This document shows, piece by piece, positions 33,668 through 42,973 of a stretch of DNA of 64,000 bases. The notes beneath the pieces were generated by a model. It had not been told where the DNA came from, did not search any database, and was given only the letters and a program-made list of their open reading frames with translations. Numbering within the stretch: the first letter of the stretch is position 1; each line of letters starts with the position of its first letter. Location: assembly GCA_025455885.1 (NCBI GenBank), contig JALOLR010000007.1, forward strand, positions 62,001 through 126,000, written 5' to 3'. This DNA is from Acidimicrobiales bacterium. GTDB lineage: Bacteria > Actinomycetota > Acidimicrobiia > Acidimicrobiales > Acidimicrobilacustridaceae. The position numbers and the translations under genes were made by a program.

Positions 33668-35551
33668 TCAGCGGGGCCAGAGCCGGTCGCGGAGGCCGCT
33701 GGCCCGCACCACCCGGCGACCGACGGCCGCTCGCAGCGACGCCTCGTCGCCGACGACGGTCACCGTCCTGCGGGCCCGGGTGACGGCGGTGTAGAGCAGC
33801 TCGCGGGTGGCGAGGCGCGAGTCGGCGGGTGGCAGCACGACCACCACCTCGTCGAACTCCGAGCCCTGGCTCTTGTGGATCGTCAGCGCGTGGGCGGTCT
33901 CGACGGCGTCGAGGCGGGAGGGCGCGATCCGTCGGGCGCCGTCCTCGCCCGGGAAGGCCACCCACCGGGCGCCGTCCCCGGCCACGACGACGCCGAGGTC
34001 GCCGTTGAACAGCCGCTGCGCCGGGTCGTTGGTGGTGACGAGCACCGGGCGCCCCGGGTAGGAGCCCTGCGGGACCGGCCCGTCGTCGGCCAGCCAACGC
34101 TCGACCCGGTGGTTCCACCACGCCACGCCGAACGGCCCCGTCCGATGGGCGCACAGCAACCGCACGACCCCCAACGAGGAGAGGGCCGCGTCGGCGTCGC
34201 CTTGTTCGGCGAGCTCCCGGGTGGTCCGTGCCGCCCCGAGGACGCAGCCTCGGACCGCTTCGGACCCGGCTTCGGTGTCGGCGGGATGGGGCGCCCACCT
34301 CAGGGCGATCCCTGGGGCCGACGGCCCCGCCGCGAGGACGGCGACGGCCGCGTCGGCGTCGCCTCTGCGCACCGCGTCGGCGAACCGACCCGTGGGCGAC
34401 GCCGCCGGGAACCGGTGGCTCCCCCGCAGCACGTGGACGATGTCGGCGAGGGGCCCGGCGGTCCGGCCGTGGTCGACCACCGGGCCGGCGATGTCGCCCA
34501 GGACCGAACCCGCCTCCACGCTGGCCAGCTGCCCGGGGTCGCCGAGCAGCACCACCGAGGCCTGCGGCGGGACGGCGTCGAACAGGGCGACCATGAGGGG
34601 CAGCGACATCATCGACGTCTCGTCGACGATGACCGTGTCGACGGGGAGCGGGCGGGCGGCGTCGTGGCGGAACCTCCCACCGGGGCGGGCGCCGAGGAGG
34701 CGGTGGACGGTGGACGCCGGCGTGGCGGCGAGCCGATCGGAGAGGCCGCCCTCGTCGAGATCGAGCTCGCGGAGCTCGGACGCCACCCGCTGGATGCTCT
34801 CGCCCATCCGGGCGGCGGCCTTGCCGGTGGGCGCCGCCATCGCCACCCGGTGATCGGGTCGCTCGTCGAGCAGGACGGCGAGGAGCGCCCCGACGGTGCG
34901 GGTCTTCCCCGTGCCGGGGCCCCCGACGACGACCGAGAGGGGAGTGCGGAGCCCGTGCAGGGCGGCGTCGCGCTGGTCGCCCGACGACTCCCCGGGCAGT
35001 AGGGCGTCGAGCACCTGCGCTCGGCGATCCGGGTCGGTGGGGGTCGAGGGTGTGGGCTCCGGGGCGGTGGCCCGTCGGAGGACCTCGTCGGCGAGGCGGG
35101 CCTCGAGCACCCAGTAGCGCTCGAGGTAGAGACGGTCGCCGTCGAGGACGAGCGGCGCGCCCTCCGCGGGGGCGGTGAGCGGCGACGCCTCCAGGGCGTC
35201 ACGCCAGCGGTCCGTGTCGGACGGCCAGGGCAAACCCTCGATGGCGTCGAGGTGGCGTTCGTCCCGGGTCCCCTCGACCTCGGCGGGAGCCGACTCGCGC
35301 ACCGTGGCGAGGTCGAGGCACACGTGGCCGTGACGGGGCGCCCGGGCGGCGAGGGCCGTCGCCACCACCGCGTCGAGGTCGGCGGCCCTGAGCCCGCACA
35401 GCCGGGCGAGCGCGGCGGCGATCTGCACGTCGACGGGGTGGAGCACCCCGGCTCGGCGCCAGGGGCCGAGAGCCTCCTTCCAGTCGACCGGCGTCGCAGG
35501 CGACTGTGCAGGCGCCGCGGGATCCTGCGACACGCGGGCGGCGGGGGTCAT
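33668..35551 (-). CDS. recD: RecBCD subunit RecD (5'-3' helicase)
   Basis: Alpha subunit of exonuclease V, a 5'-3' SF1B helicase that works with RecB on double-strand breaks. The 627-aa protein (E. coli 608) has Walker A GGPGTGKT (210-217), APTGKAAARM, VDETSMMSLPL, LLGDPGQLASVEAG, and the C-terminal AHALTIHKSQGSEFDEV and LLYTAVTRAR motifs. The N-terminal domain that contacts RecB/RecC is present. ATG 35551 overlaps the recB stop in an ATGA, making it the last gene of recC-recB-recD. Confidence 0.95.
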   Translation of the reverse strand: MTPAARVSQDPAAPAQSPATPVDWKEALGPWRRAGVLHPVDVQIAAALARLCGLRAADLDAVVATALAARAPRHGHVCLDLATVRESAPAEVEGTRDERHLDAIEGLPWPSDTDRWRDALEASPLTAPAEGAPLVLDGDRLYLERYWVLEARLADEVLRRATAPEPTPSTPTDPDRRAQVLDALLPGESSGDQRDAALHGLRTPLSVVVGGPGTGKTRTVGALLAVLLDERPDHRVAMAAPTGKAAARMGESIQRVASELRELDLDEGGLSDRLAATPASTVHRLLGARPGGRFRHDAARPLPVDTVIVDETSMMSLPLMVALFDAVPPQASVVLLGDPGQLASVEAGSVLGDIAGPVVDHGRTAGPLADIVHVLRGSHRFPAASPTGRFADAVRRGDADAAVAVLAAGPSAPGIALRWAPHPADTEAGSEAVRGCVLGAARTTRELAEQGDADAALSSLGVVRLLCAHRTGPFGVAWWNHRVERWLADDGPVPQGSYPGRPVLVTTNDPAQRLFNGDLGVVVAGDGARWVAFPGEDGARRIAPSRLDAVETAHALTIHKSQGSEFDEVVVVLPPADSRLATRELLYTAVTRARRTVTVVGDEASLRAAVGRRVVRASGLRDRLWPR

Positions 35552-38500
35552 CGCGGGCTCCCGGTGGCGATCAGGTGGTCGAGCTCGAGGAGGGCCGCCG
35601 TCGGGGGTCGCCACCACACCACCCCGCGCGCGTCGCTCGCCGCTCGGGCCGGGTCCATCGCCCGCAGGAAGAGGTAGGCCGCCCCGAGGAGGTGATGATC
35701 GGGGTCGTAGCCCGCCAGCCTCCACCGCAGGTACCGATGGAGGGCCACCAGGTACAGGGTGGCCTGCAGGGGGTAGTCGTGGTCGGCCATCACCCGGTGC
35801 AGGGCCGGCCCTTCAGCCGGGTGGGGGAGTCGGTTGGTCTTGTAGTCGGCTAACCAGTATGCGTCGCCGGTACGCGCCACGAGGTCGATCGAACCGGTGA
35901 GCATCCCGCTGACGTCGACCGCGGGGGCACCGGCCAGCGCCTCGGCCCAGGGCCGCAGGGGATCGGTGGCGTCGAGATGGCGGACGAGGACCTCGGCGAT
36001 GGCCGACGAACCGGTGTCGGCGAGGGCGAGGTCGAAGCGGAGCTCGTCGAGGCGGTCGGCCCTGGCGAGGTCGCACAGGCGCTGTCCACCGAGCGCCCCG
36101 CCGAGCGGGGCCCGCAGCGCCGGCACCAGGCCGTCGACGAGGGCCTCGGGTTCGAGGAGGGGCCGGAAGCGCAGCGCCTCGGCGGCGTGTCCGTGCACCT
36201 CGGCGGCCAGGTCGGTGCTGGCGAAGTCGGTCCGCTCGAGCACGCCGTGCACGAGCGTGCCGAAGGTGGCCCCGGCGGGAGCCCCGTCGAGCGGCAGCCG
36301 ATCGTCAGGCGCCGTCGGGGCGGTCTCGTCGCCGGGCTCGGGTCCGCGTTCGTCGGTGCCGCCGTCGGGCGGACCGGTGACGCCACCGGTGTCGGCGTCA
36401 CCGGGGGCAGGTCCAGGGTCGGCGGCCCGGTGGGCGCCGGCCATGGCGGTGAAGGACCACACCCGCCACCGTCGGTCGGCGAGGTGCCCGCAGTCGGCGT
36501 GCGCCACGACGAGCGGGGTGGACGCCGGGGCGGGCGGGTGGTGGGCCACGGGGGGAGCGGACCCGACGGCGACCACGGCGATGGACCCGTCGGTCGACGC
36601 CGCCCACGCCCGTAGGGCGGGGACGGTGAGCTCGTCGCCGGCGGCGCCGGCCAGGAGCCGGCCCAACGGCCACCGTTCGGTGGTGCACGCCCCCGGCGGG
36701 CACCACCAGACCACCAGCCGGTGGCGGGCGCGGGTGAGGGCGACGTACAGGAGGCGCTTCGCCTCACCCTCCCGCTCGACCCGGTCGGCGTCCTTCACGG
36801 TGGCGAACGGCTTGGCCTTCGACTTCGACTTCGCGGTCGCCGTCGGAGCATGCAGGGTGAGGCTGTCGGCGTCGATCAGGCGCTCACCGCCGACGGAGGC
36901 GTGGGGGAGGCCGTGGACGCCGCCCGCTTGCGTCCAGAGCGTGGGGCACAGCACGACCCCGAACTCGAGGCCCTTCGCCTTGTGGACGGTGAGCACCTTC
37001 ACCGTCTCGTCGTCGCTGTCGATCCGTCGGGCGAGGACCTCGGGGGCGAGGGCCTCGGTGTCGCCGGCGGACTCGGGGTCGCGGAGAGCCTCGAGCGCGG
37101 CCAACAACGTCGCCGGCGTCGGGGCACGCCGCCCGAGCACGCTCTGGAGGAGCTCGGCCAGGTGTTCGAGGTCGGTGAGGTCGCGCGTGCCGTTGGGCCG
37201 CGAGAGGACCCGCCGGCGCAGCCCGTCGTGGCGCAGCGACGCGACGAGCCTCGGCAGGCCCCCGGCGGCCAGGTCGCCCGACCAGCCCCGGAGCTTCTCG
37301 TGCACCGCGGTGATCGACGGTTCGTCGAGGGCGGCGACGGTGCCGGGGTCGCCGTCGAGGAACCACCCGAGCAGCGCGGCACGAGCGGGTGCCGCCGCGC
37401 CCGGTCGGTCGAGAGCCGACAGGAGCGTGCGCCACTGATCGGCGGCCTCGCTGTCGGCCACGCTGTCGTTCGAGCTGCTGGCGGCGGGGACGCCGGCCTC
37501 GGCCAGCGCCCGCGCGTAGCGGGCGGCGTCGGCGTTGGACCGCACCAGCACGCCGATGTCAGACGGTCGCAACGCCCGTCCGTCGGCGAGGGTTCGGGAG
37601 CCGTCGAGCAGTCGGACGACCTCGCCCACGACGTCGCGGAGGACCTCGGCCCGGGCCGCCGGGACGTTCTCGGGTTCGGTGTCGAGGCACCGGAGCTGCA
37701 GTGGGGCCTCCCCGTCGCCGAGGCCGGCCGGGGTGCGTGCGCCGTCGCCCCCGGCCGTCACCGAGTGGAACGCCACCCGGTCGTCGCCGAACGTGGCCCC
37801 GCGGAGCAGGTGGTCGAGCCCCTCGAGGAGGCCGGCGTCGGAGCGCCAGTTCACGGCCAGCGACAGGAGCGGGCCGCCGGCGGTCGTCACCAGGTCGCGG
37901 GCGCTGAGGTAGGCGGAGAGCTCGGCGGACCGGAACCGGTAGATGGACTGCTTGGGGTCGCCGACGAGCACCACGGTGGCCGGTCGGTCACCGTCGACGA
38001 ACGCGGTCCGGAAGATGTCCCACTGGACCTGGTCGGTGTCCTGGAACTCGTCGACGAGGACCACCCGGAACCGGGCCCGCAGCGCCGCGACCGTGGCCGG
38101 TCCGTCGGCGCCGGTGAGCAACGTCCGGGTGTCGGTGAGGAGGCTGTCGAAGGTGCGCCGTCGGGCGCGGCGCCGTCGTTCGTGGACCATCTCCACCACC
38201 TCGTCGACCAGTGCGGCGGCGTGCTCGGCGCGGCGGCGCTGCTCGAGCTGGTCGGAGGTGGGGTCCCTGGGGAGCAGCGACAGGTCGGGCAGGGCGAACC
38301 GGGCGCCGGGGAGGGTGAGGCGCAGCTCGACGGCGCGGGCCAGCTTGTCCGGGGTCATCGGGGCCGGGGTGCCGTCGCCGAAGCGGGCCAGGACGACGTC
38401 GTCGACCAGCTCGGCGATCGTGGTGCGGTCGTCGGTCACGGTGGTGGCGGCCTCGGCGCCCGGACCGGCCCCGAGGAGGCGGGCGCAGAACCCGTGGATG

Positions 38501-38859
38501 GTGGCGATGGTGGCCGTGTCGAACTCGCCGACCGCCTGGTCGAGGTTGCGGTGCAGCCCCTCGCGGTCCTCGAGGGTGCCGAGGTGGGTGGCCACGTCGT
38601 CGTCGACCGACGGTGCCCCGGCGGCGAGGTGCTCGGCGGCCCCGGCCAGCCGCTCGCGGACCCGGCCCCGGAGCTCGGCGGTGGCGGCCTCGGTGAAGCT
38701 CACGATGCACAGCTCCGACGGGCGGACCCCCTGCTCGGCGACGAACCGGGTGGCCAGCGCCGCCAGGGCGTAGGTCTTGCCCGTCCCCGCGCTGGCCTCG
38801 ATGACCGTGGGGCCGGACGGGAGCGCTCCGTCGGCTCGGAACTCGACGGACCGGCTCAC
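35548..38859 (-). CDS. recB: RecBCD subunit RecB (3'-5' helicase/nuclease)
   Basis: Beta subunit of exonuclease V, 1103 aa. UvrD-like helicase motifs are complete: EASAGTGKT (21-29), VDEFQDTDQVQWDIF, VGDPKQSIYRFRSAE, LTVHKAKGLEFGVVLCP and YVALTRARHRL. The C-terminal RecB nuclease domain is also intact, with GSIDLVAR and ADYKTN followed by YPLQATLY, the metal-binding residues of this nuclease family. GTG 38859 lies in a GTGA overlap with the recC stop. Many actinobacteria rely on AdnAB instead, so a full RecBCD set is worth noting. Confidence 0.95.
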   Translation of the reverse strand: MSRSVEFRADGALPSGPTVIEASAGTGKTYALAALATRFVAEQGVRPSELCIVSFTEAATAELRGRVRERLAGAAEHLAAGAPSVDDDVATHLGTLEDREGLHRNLDQAVGEFDTATIATIHGFCARLLGAGPGAEAATTVTDDRTTIAELVDDVVLARFGDGTPAPMTPDKLARAVELRLTLPGARFALPDLSLLPRDPTSDQLEQRRRAEHAAALVDEVVEMVHERRRRARRRTFDSLLTDTRTLLTGADGPATVAALRARFRVVLVDEFQDTDQVQWDIFRTAFVDGDRPATVVLVGDPKQSIYRFRSAELSAYLSARDLVTTAGGPLLSLAVNWRSDAGLLEGLDHLLRGATFGDDRVAFHSVTAGGDGARTPAGLGDGEAPLQLRCLDTEPENVPAARAEVLRDVVGEVVRLLDGSRTLADGRALRPSDIGVLVRSNADAARYARALAEAGVPAASSSNDSVADSEAADQWRTLLSALDRPGAAAPARAALLGWFLDGDPGTVAALDEPSITAVHEKLRGWSGDLAAGGLPRLVASLRHDGLRRRVLSRPNGTRDLTDLEHLAELLQSVLGRRAPTPATLLAALEALRDPESAGDTEALAPEVLARRIDSDDETVKVLTVHKAKGLEFGVVLCPTLWTQAGGVHGLPHASVGGERLIDADSLTLHAPTATAKSKSKAKPFATVKDADRVEREGEAKRLLYVALTRARHRLVVWWCPPGACTTERWPLGRLLAGAAGDELTVPALRAWAASTDGSIAVVAVGSAPPVAHHPPAPASTPLVVAHADCGHLADRRWRVWSFTAMAGAHRAADPGPAPGDADTGGVTGPPDGGTDERGPEPGDETAPTAPDDRLPLDGAPAGATFGTLVHGVLERTDFASTDLAAEVHGHAAEALRFRPLLEPEALVDGLVPALRAPLGGALGGQRLCDLARADRLDELRFDLALADTGSSAIAEVLVRHLDATDPLRPWAEALAGAPAVDVSGMLTGSIDLVARTGDAYWLADYKTNRLPHPAEGPALHRVMADHDYPLQATLYLVALHRYLRWRLAGYDPDHHLLGAAYLFLRAMDPARAASDARGVVWWRPPTAALLELDHLIATGSPR

Positions 38860-41800
38860 GATCCGGTCCCCTCGTCGACCAGCGACGTGGTGCGCTCGAA
38901 CGTGCCCCAGACGCGTCCCGCCCACGCCGCCAGGCGCGAGGCCGATCCGTCGGCCCAGCCGGAGCCCCGCTCGTCGTCGCGGGGTGGCTCGGCGGCGAGG
39001 ACGTCGAAGTCGATCGGGTGGGCCAGCGCGGTCGCCCGGCCCCCGGCGTCGCCGAACAGGTGCTCCCACGCGACACGGGCCCTGTGCGGTCCCTCGAGGT
39101 GCAGGACACGGCTCGTGTTCGGGAAGAACGGGATGGCGTCGCACCGCGCCCGACGACGCAGGTCGCGGACGACCTCGAGGACCTCGGTCGCCGCGTCGGG
39201 CGTGCGGAGCCGGAGCCGTCGGGCGGCGCTGCCGTCGCCCGACTCGGCTCGGCCCACGTCGAGGGCCTCCCAGTCCTGTCCGGGATCGTCGGCGGCGAGG
39301 GCGGCGAGGCGCACCCACGCCCGCAGCAGCGACCCCGGGCTCAGGCGCGAGGCGCTGACGTTCACCAGCGTCGAGCCGCAGACCCCCTCGACGCTGCCTC
39401 CCAGGAACCACGGAGGGCCGTCGGGGGGGACGATCTCCACGGCGATCGTCCTCGACGTCGGGTCGTGGGGACCGGCCAGGCACGCCCCGAGCCGGGCCTC
39501 GACCTCGACGGCGAGGGCTGCGGCGTCGGCGAGGGCGGTCGCGCCGAAGGCGAGTGGCGGGACCGATCCCCGGCGCCGCTCGTACTGCTCCCACCGGCGG
39601 TCGGCGTCGGCGTCCCACGGGGTGACGGGGTCGAGGTGGCCGCGCAGGACGGTCTCGGCCAGCTGCCACCGCAGGAGGGGAGCCATGGTCAGCGGGATGC
39701 GGTCGTCGCGGGGCTCGGGCCGGGCCGCCACGAACACGCCGAGGCGGTCGAGGAGGAGGTCGGTCGGCGACGTCACGGCTCGCACGAGGTCGTCGACGGT
39801 GATCGGCCCGTCGTCGTCGGTGGGCTCGGGCAGCGGCACCGCGCAGAACCGCGCCTCGCGCCGACCGTCGGGGCCGGTCGCTCCCGCGCCCGAACCGGCG
39901 GCCTCGAGGGCGTCGGCGTCGAAGCTCCAGGGCCCGTCACCGTCGAGGGCGCCGGGGGTGAAGGCCACGGGGGCCCACGCCTGGCGGGGATGGTGGACGG
40001 TGACCAGCGTCGACGGTCGCGACCCGTCCGCGGTGCGGACGGTCGAATCGATCGCGTCGGCCAACTCGGCCAGCGCCACGGCCGGCGGCACGGGGGCGTT
40101 GGTGCGCAGGTCGTGTCCGGTGGAGAAGATCAAGAGCCGCTCCCCGGCGGCCAGCACGCCGTCGAGCAGTTGCGCACGATGTTCGCCACGGGGGTCGCGG
40201 TCGCCGACGCAGGGGGGGTCGGCGGTGAGGTCCTCGGCGGCGGTGAGGGCGCCGGCGGCGACGTCGTCGTCGAGTCCGAGCAGGCAGACCACGCGGTGCG
40301 GAACGCCGCGTTGCGCGGTGAGCGACGAGACCGTCACCGCCCCGCTGCCGAACCGCGGTCGCCCGGCGTCGCCGGACAGCCGGGCCCGGAACAGCGTGGC
40401 GACGTCGGCCGGGTCGACGGTGTCGCCGCCGGCCACCGGGTCGGCGACGGCCTCGTCGCGGAACGCGGTCACGGTGTCCTGGAGGACCCGCCACTGCCAG
40501 GACTCGTCGTCACCGACGGCACACAGCTCGACGAGGGCGCGGGACAGGGCGTCGCACCACGTCGCCACGTCCGTCGCCCCCCGCAGGTCGACGTCGGCGC
40601 GGTCGAGGGCGTCGACCAGGTCGGCGAAGCCCCCGAGGAGGTCGAGGTCGTCGGGGTCGACGGCGGGGAACGGAGTCACGTCGCCGGGACCGAGCCTCGG
40701 CCCCTCCGGGGCCATGGCCGCGCCGAGGAGGAGCTGGTCGAGGCCGGCCCGCCACGTGTGCACGCCGAGGCCGGGGGGGAGCCCGAACGCCTCCTGGTCG
40801 TCGCCGTCGAGACCCCAGCGCACGTTGGTGGCCTCGGCCCACTCGGCGAGGCGACCGAGGCCGGCCGGCCCGATGCCGAACCGCGTGCGCACCGGGCCTC
40901 GGGAGGCGAAGGCGAGCACGCTGCTCGACCGGAACCGGCCCTCGAGGAGGTCGAGCAGCGCCGCCGCCGTGTCGAGCAACGGGTTGTCGCGGCGCAGGGA
41001 ACGATCGGCGACCCGTACCGGGACGGCGGGGATGCCGTGCACCGGATCTCCGGCGAACGCGGCCTCGACGAGGGGCGCGACCGCCTCGACGTCGGCGCAG
41101 AGCACGGCGACGTCGCGTGCCACCAGGCGCGGCCGGTCGCCGGCGACCGGCTCGCTGAAGAGGTGCAGGAGTGCGTCGCGCAGGACCTCGACCTGCCGGG
41201 CGGTGCCGTAGCACTGGTGCCAGCGCACGCTGCGGTCGGTCGGATCGAGCACGGGGAGCGGGTCGTCGTCGCCGGCGCCCCCACCAGGCCCGAGGTCGGC
41301 GAGGATGCGGTGGCGGAGGTGGTCGAGCAACGGCGCCGACGCGGTGGGGGCTTCGGGGAGGTCCGGTGCATCGACGACCGCACCGCGCGAGGAGTGGGCC
41401 GCGTCGAGCAACAGGATGTGGGCTTCGCGGGCCGTGCGGCCCCAGCCCGTCACGAGCCGGTGGCCCTCGCCGACGGGGACGGTCGGGTCGGTCCGCGGGA
41501 CCGGGAGCGCCAACGGGGAGCGCAGCCCGTCGCGCACGGCGCGCCAGCGCACCGGTGACGGGGTGGGGGCCAGCACGTGGACGTCGACGTGGGAGGCGAT
41601 GGCGGCGAGCAGGTCGAGGTGGGGGGCGGGGAGCGTGGCCAGGCCGAACACGAACACCCGGGGCGGCAGGACGTCGGCGAGCTCGGCCTCGGGTGTCGCG
41701 GCGCGGAGCCGGGCGGTGAGCTCGGCCGTGCGCTGCGCGTCGGTGGGGCCGCCGAGGTGGGCTTGCGCCGCCCGCCAGAGACGGGGCTGCCAGAGGTGGT

Positions 41801-42281
41801 GCTCGTCGAGGGGCGCCCCGGTCCCGTCCACGTCGTTCCCCGCGCTCCACTGCAGGACCATGGCGGGCCGGCGCATGGCGTAGCGATCGAAGAGGTCGGC
41901 GACGGCGCGTGCCCGAACGGGGTCGCTCGGCCCGGGGACGGCTCCGGGGTCTCGGGCCATGAGGTGGTGCAGCGTCCACCCGAGGGCGCCCACGCTCCAA
42001 CGTCCGAGGGGTGGGTCGGCGTCGTCGAGGGCGCCCAGGACCCGTGCGACGAGCCGGGCGGGGAAGACCACGTCGAGGTTGGCGACGATGCCGTCACCAC
42101 CCTGGGGCCCGGCCCCGAGCCGTCGTGCGAGGCGCTGCGTCAGCCAGGTGCGGACGCCGTCGCCGGGGAGGACCACGAGCTCGGGCGCGAACGGATCCGG
42201 GCTCGCAGGGCGGCCGAGCTCGTCGGCCAACACCTCGGCCAGCGGGCCGAGCGACGCCGCCACCGTGAGTCGGAAGGTCAC
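38856..42281 (-). CDS. recC: RecBCD subunit RecC (Chi-recognition scaffold)
   Basis: Gamma subunit of exonuclease V, 1141 aa (E. coli 1122). It resembles an inactivated SF1 helicase: the protein aligns with RecC at ELVVLPGDGVRTWLTQRLARRLGA, the VFPARLVARVLG segment, GAVTVSSLTAQRGVPHRVVCLLGLDDD and the C-terminal region. In E. coli this subunit reads Chi; the Chi sequence of this organism is unknown. GTG 42281 is preceded by TAGCGT at 6 bases, so the operon message is probably leaderless. It heads recC-recB-recD, all joined by 4-base overlaps. Confidence 0.93.
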   Translation of the reverse strand: MTFRLTVAASLGPLAEVLADELGRPASPDPFAPELVVLPGDGVRTWLTQRLARRLGAGPQGGDGIVANLDVVFPARLVARVLGALDDADPPLGRWSVGALGWTLHHLMARDPGAVPGPSDPVRARAVADLFDRYAMRRPAMVLQWSAGNDVDGTGAPLDEHHLWQPRLWRAAQAHLGGPTDAQRTAELTARLRAATPEAELADVLPPRVFVFGLATLPAPHLDLLAAIASHVDVHVLAPTPSPVRWRAVRDGLRSPLALPVPRTDPTVPVGEGHRLVTGWGRTAREAHILLLDAAHSSRGAVVDAPDLPEAPTASAPLLDHLRHRILADLGPGGGAGDDDPLPVLDPTDRSVRWHQCYGTARQVEVLRDALLHLFSEPVAGDRPRLVARDVAVLCADVEAVAPLVEAAFAGDPVHGIPAVPVRVADRSLRRDNPLLDTAAALLDLLEGRFRSSSVLAFASRGPVRTRFGIGPAGLGRLAEWAEATNVRWGLDGDDQEAFGLPPGLGVHTWRAGLDQLLLGAAMAPEGPRLGPGDVTPFPAVDPDDLDLLGGFADLVDALDRADVDLRGATDVATWCDALSRALVELCAVGDDESWQWRVLQDTVTAFRDEAVADPVAGGDTVDPADVATLFRARLSGDAGRPRFGSGAVTVSSLTAQRGVPHRVVCLLGLDDDVAAGALTAAEDLTADPPCVGDRDPRGEHRAQLLDGVLAAGERLLIFSTGHDLRTNAPVPPAVALAELADAIDSTVRTADGSRPSTLVTVHHPRQAWAPVAFTPGALDGDGPWSFDADALEAAGSGAGATGPDGRREARFCAVPLPEPTDDDGPITVDDLVRAVTSPTDLLLDRLGVFVAARPEPRDDRIPLTMAPLLRWQLAETVLRGHLDPVTPWDADADRRWEQYERRRGSVPPLAFGATALADAAALAVEVEARLGACLAGPHDPTSRTIAVEIVPPDGPPWFLGGSVEGVCGSTLVNVSASRLSPGSLLRAWVRLAALAADDPGQDWEALDVGRAESGDGSAARRLRLRTPDAATEVLEVVRDLRRRARCDAIPFFPNTSRVLHLEGPHRARVAWEHLFGDAGGRATALAHPIDFDVLAAEPPRDDERGSGWADGSASRLAAWAGRVWGTFERTTSLVDEGTGS

Positions 42282-42287
42282 GCCGAG

Positions 42288-42293
42288 ACGCTA
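42288..42293 (-). promoter_or_regulatory. Putative -10 box of the recCBD operon
   Basis: TAGCGT on the minus strand, then 6 bases, then GTG 42281. There is no room for a Shine-Dalgarno leader, so a leaderless transcript is likely. Confidence 0.5.
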
Positions 42294-42327
42294 GCCACGG
42301 CCTGTGACACCGCTGCCGGGGCTCGGA

Positions 42328-42762
42328 TCAGTCGGCCACGGCCCGCTTCGCCACGATGTGGGTCGGGCTGACCCGCACCACCATCTCGGGGGGCACGGCG
42401 TTGCGTCGGCCGTAGGCCTCGGCCCGGTCCTCGCCCATGTAGCGGGCGGCGATGCGGGTCCCCCATGCCAACAGCTCACCGGGGTCCGTCGAGGTGGTCG
42501 TGGTGCCGGTGACGGTGACGAAGTCGAACGGGGGCCGCTCGTCGTCCCAGCACAGCGCCACCTTGCCGACCCGCAGGATCGACCGGCCCTTGATCGTCTC
42601 GGCCGACGTCATGAAGACGACCTCGTCGCCGTCGAGGTCGACCCAGACGGGGGCCACGTGGGGGCTGCCGTCGGCCCGGGTGACGGCCAGCTTGGCGGTG
42701 CGGGCCGGTGACGCGGTGACGAACTCGCGCCACCAGCCCTCCGGTGCGTCGGTGTAGCCCAT
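42328..42762 (-). CDS. PPOX-class (split beta-barrel) probable F420-dependent oxidoreductase
   Basis: A 144-aa flavin/F420-binding split-barrel protein. Recognisable parts are TAKLAVTRADGSPHVAPVWVDLDGDEVVFMTSAETIKGRSILRVGKVALCWDD, typical of the PPOX/FDOR-B group that in actinobacteria mostly binds F420. The substrate is unknown. ATG 42762 follows a G-rich stretch. The gene ends 46 bases from recC and starts 63 bases from the palindromic element copy B. Confidence 0.8.
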   Translation of the reverse strand: MGYTDAPEGWWREFVTASPARTAKLAVTRADGSPHVAPVWVDLDGDEVVFMTSAETIKGRSILRVGKVALCWDDERPPFDFVTVTGTTTTSTDPGELLAWGTRIAARYMGEDRAEAYGRRNAVPPEMVVRVSPTHIVAKRAVAD

Positions 42763-42825
42763 GTCGTCCCCAACCCCACCCCACCCCCGGATCCTTCCCC
42801 TCCACCTTCCTCGAACCGCCATCCT

Positions 42826-42877
42826 CGAACTGTTGAGTCCCCAGCTCGCCCAGGCGATCCGGGGACTCAACAGTTCG
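42826..42877. repeat. 52-nt palindromic element, copy B
   Basis: CGAACTGTTGAGTC (42826-42839) is the exact inverted copy of 42864-42877 around 24 bases; with the neighbouring CCC/GGG the stem reaches 17 bp. Compared with the reverse complement of copy A (5804-5855), two arm positions differ and both are compensated on the other arm, and the spacer matches at 17 of 24 positions. It lies in the divergent region between the PPOX and aldehyde dehydrogenase genes. Confidence 0.8.
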
Positions 42878-42973
42878 GGCAGTGGGGACGTGCGAGGGGA
42901 GAGAGGGCGGGCCGGGTGCGCCCGTCGGGTGGGACGGGGTAGACACGGGTCGAGCCCCACCGAGGAGGTCGTG

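Noticed and set aside
36721-41211. A 1496-codon open frame on the plus strand
   Set aside because: It is antisense to recB and recC, whose motifs are complete and in order. The frame has low-complexity composition and no recognisable domain; extreme GC content opens long false frames.
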